Below, one piece after another: positions 62,366 to 64,000 of a stretch of 64,000 nucleotides of DNA. Positions within the stretch are counted from its first letter, which is position 1. Every line of letters begins with the position of its first letter. Under the pieces are notes generated by a model. That model had not been told where the DNA came from, ran no database searches, and was given only the letters and a program-made list of their open reading frames with translations. Origin of the DNA: Mangrovimonas xylaniphaga (GTDB taxonomy: Bacteria > Bacteroidota > Bacteroidia > Flavobacteriales > Flavobacteriaceae); contig NZ_LBIP01000019.1 in the NCBI RefSeq assembly GCF_001280435.1, positions 62,001-126,000 on the forward strand. Direction: 5' to 3'. The translations under genes were made by a program, and so were the position numbers.

Positions 62366-64000
62366 ATGAATAAAATTAAGTTTTTATTGGGGTTTGCAAT
62401 AGTAGCCGTATCAATTCCATTTAAATTGTTGGCACAGTCAAACGGGAAAACCGAGTGGTTTGATCCTAATGTACCAGCAACAACTTATTGCAACCCAATA
62501 AATATAGGATACAATTATACCACTGAAAATCATAATGGGATTCCACTGTCCCGTCGCTCAAGTGCCGATCCTGTAATTATTACTTATAAAGGAGATTATT
62601 ATTTGTTTGCTACCAATCAGGCTGGATTTTTCTGGAGTAAAGATATGTCCGATTGGAATTTTGTTTATGGCAGTTTTCAAAGGAGTCCAGGAGATGATGA
62701 CCAATGCGCACCTGCAGCCTGGGTGGTAAATGACACCTTGTTTTATGTGGGCTCCACTTGGAAGAGAGATCACCCAGTTTGGAAAACAGCCAATCCAAAA
62801 TCAGGAAGATGGACGAGGCATGTCAATACAGCAATGCTCCCAACTTGGGACCCTGCCATTTTTCAGGATGACGATGGTAAAGTATATATGTATTACGGTT
62901 CAAGTGGAAAATTGCCGCTTGTAGGAGTTGAGGTAGATTATAATACTTGGTTGCCAAAAGGTAATCAAGCCGATTATGAGACATTATACCAAGCAACCGA
63001 AGTGGAGGATATTCAAAAACCATATGGAGAAATAAAAGCCGTTGTTGGCTTGGATCCTGCCACACATGGTTGGGAACGTTTTGGGCCAAATAACGACATG
63101 GAGCCTGCACCTTGGGGCAATTTTATTGAAGGCGCTTGGATGACTAAACATAATGGCAAATATTATATACAATATGGAGCTCCAGGCACTGAATTTAAGG
63201 GTTATGCTAATGGGGTTCATGTAGGAGATCATCCATTAGGGCCATTTATGTACCAAAAACACAATCCCATGTCCTACAAGCCGGGAGGCTTTGTAGTAGG
63301 TGCTGGTCACGGCAATACATTTGCGGATAATTATGGTAATTATTGGAATACAGGAACCTGTAAAATTTCTGTAAAAGATCGTTTTGAACGAAGAATTGAC
63401 ATGTTTCCAGCTGGCTTCGATCAGGATGATATCATGTATTCTATCACCGCCTATGGTGATTTTCCAATTTATCTTCCAACAGAAAATAGAGACCATACAA
63501 AAGGAGCCTCGGCAGGATGGATGTTACTGTCTTACAAAAAAACGGTAACAGTTTCCTCTGTTGAGGAATGTGCAGATGTTGAAACAAATAGAATGGATCA
63601 TGGAGGTAAAAAAGTATATGAAAGAATCTGTTATGATGCTTCAAACTTAACCGATGAGAATATTCAAACGTATTGGTCTGCCACAACGGCTGATAAGGGA
63701 GAGTGGCTTCAAGTGGATCTAGGCAGAAAAATGGAAATAAATGCGTTGCAAATAAATTATGCCGATCATAAAGCAACCCAGCACAATAAAGCCATGGACA
63801 TATATTACCAATATGAAATTTTTATGTCTGGCGATGCTGAAAATTGGACCTTGGTGGTTGATAAATCTAAAAACGATAAAGACGTACCGCATGATTATGT
63901 AGAATTGACAAAATCAATACAAGCGCGTTATATCAAGATGGTGAATATCCATAACGCTTCAGGGTTATTTGCAGTTTCAGACTTTAGAGTTTTTGGAAAT
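62366..64000 (+). CDS. GH43-like glycosidase with F5/8-type C module (3' end outside window)
   Basis: An open frame from ATG 62366 to the window end (545 codons, no stop). Signal peptide (KFLLGFAIVAVSIPFKLLAQ), then a five-bladed propeller with GH43 features: Asp in SSADPVIITYKGDYY, Asp in TWDPAIFQDDDGK and Glu in NFIEGAWMTK. The C-terminal part (~420-545) is an F5/8C/CBM32-like module (QTYWSATTADKGEWLQVDLGR ... IQARYIKMVNI). Which glycosidic bond it cuts is unknown; it suggests side groups on the substrate. It starts 31 bp after the GH3 gene. Confidence 0.85.
   Translation, partial: MNKIKFLLGFAIVAVSIPFKLLAQSNGKTEWFDPNVPATTYCNPINIGYNYTTENHNGIPLSRRSSADPVIITYKGDYYLFATNQAGFFWSKDMSDWNFVYGSFQRSPGDDDQCAPAAWVVNDTLFYVGSTWKRDHPVWKTANPKSGRWTRHVNTAMLPTWDPAIFQDDDGKVYMYYGSSGKLPLVGVEVDYNTWLPKGNQADYETLYQATEVEDIQKPYGEIKAVVGLDPATHGWERFGPNNDMEPAPWGNFIEGAWMTKHNGKYYIQYGAPGTEFKGYANGVHVGDHPLGPFMYQKHNPMSYKPGGFVVGAGHGNTFADNYGNYWNTGTCKISVKDRFERRIDMFPAGFDQDDIMYSITAYGDFPIYLPTENRDHTKGASAGWMLLSYKKTVTVSSVEECADVETNRMDHGGKKVYERICYDASNLTDENIQTYWSATTADKGEWLQVDLGRKMEINALQINYADHKATQHNKAMDIYYQYEIFMSGDAENWTLVVDKSKNDKDVPHDYVELTKSIQARYIKMVNIHNASGLFAVSDFRVFGN

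Overview
The window is AT-rich chromosomal DNA of a Bacteroidota bacterium, most likely a marine or environmental member of the Flavobacteriaceae. The evidence is the gene families (SusC/SusD pair, DUF6089 protein, folK fused to a deoxynucleoside kinase, LytS/LytTR pair with TPRs), Bacteroidota-type promoters (TTTG / TAnnTTTG) and near absence of Shine-Dalgarno sequences. No rRNA or species marker is present, so genus is not claimed.

Layout. (1) 1-28,540 is core chromosome: the end of a TPR histidine kinase and its LytTR regulator; a gamma-carbonic-anhydrase-like protein; a long minus-strand envelope cluster (CBS protein, nadK, DUF6089 protein, uppS, bamA, two OmpH/Skp chaperones, murI); pdxJ, an alpha/beta hydrolase, a small membrane protein, tig, clpP and clpX; a GH3-type acyl-adenylate enzyme, DUF2797, rpsU, an AsmA-like protein, a queuosine-precursor transporter, folK-dNK, a GyrI-like protein, a SPOUT methyltransferase and mutS; then tRNA-Gly(GCC) and tRNA-Leu(UAA).

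(2) 28,519-45,955 is a 17.4-kb integrated island. It is bounded by a 72-bp direct repeat (70/72 identical) formed from the 3' end of tRNA-Leu plus its terminator. A tyrosine integrase lies at the far end, followed by a Cys-rich protein, an HTH protein, two 56-aa ORFs and a primase-helicase-like ATPase. There are no visible capsid, conjugation or relaxase genes, so it looks like a satellite or minimal integrative element. Its cargo is defence-like: a type I restriction-modification operon (hsdM-hsdS-X-hsdR-metallopeptidase) in which X is an unrecognised PD-(D/E)xK nuclease-like protein; an Orc1-like AAA ATPase; a membrane/coiled-coil protein resembling putative abortive-infection proteins; and a two-gene module of a 66-aa acidic protein with a 512-aa papain/C39-like predicted cysteine protease. 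The island also has its own regulatory sequence vocabulary: a helically phased CAACGGTT array, shared GGTTACA-NN-TGTAACC-like palindromes, a TTGCGCAAT palindrome and TGTACGGT sites at both ends.

(3) 46,035-64,000 is chromosome again: a fatty-acid hydroxylase-like membrane protein and a polysaccharide utilisation locus. The locus has a propeller/Y_Y_Y/LuxR-type regulator, SusC, SusD, a double-LamG surface lipoprotein, two GH144-like glucanases, an esterase, a glycoside hydrolase family 3 enzyme and the start of a GH43-like enzyme with an F5/8C module. The predicted substrate is a beta-1,2-glucan, possibly substituted. Two strong hairpins separate the uptake genes from the enzyme genes.

The strongest candidates for undescribed biology are the nuclease inserted in the hsd operon, the small-protein/cysteine-protease pair, and the repeat/palindrome control system of the island. 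All functional statements are from reading the sequence and knowledge of families; no database search was run.
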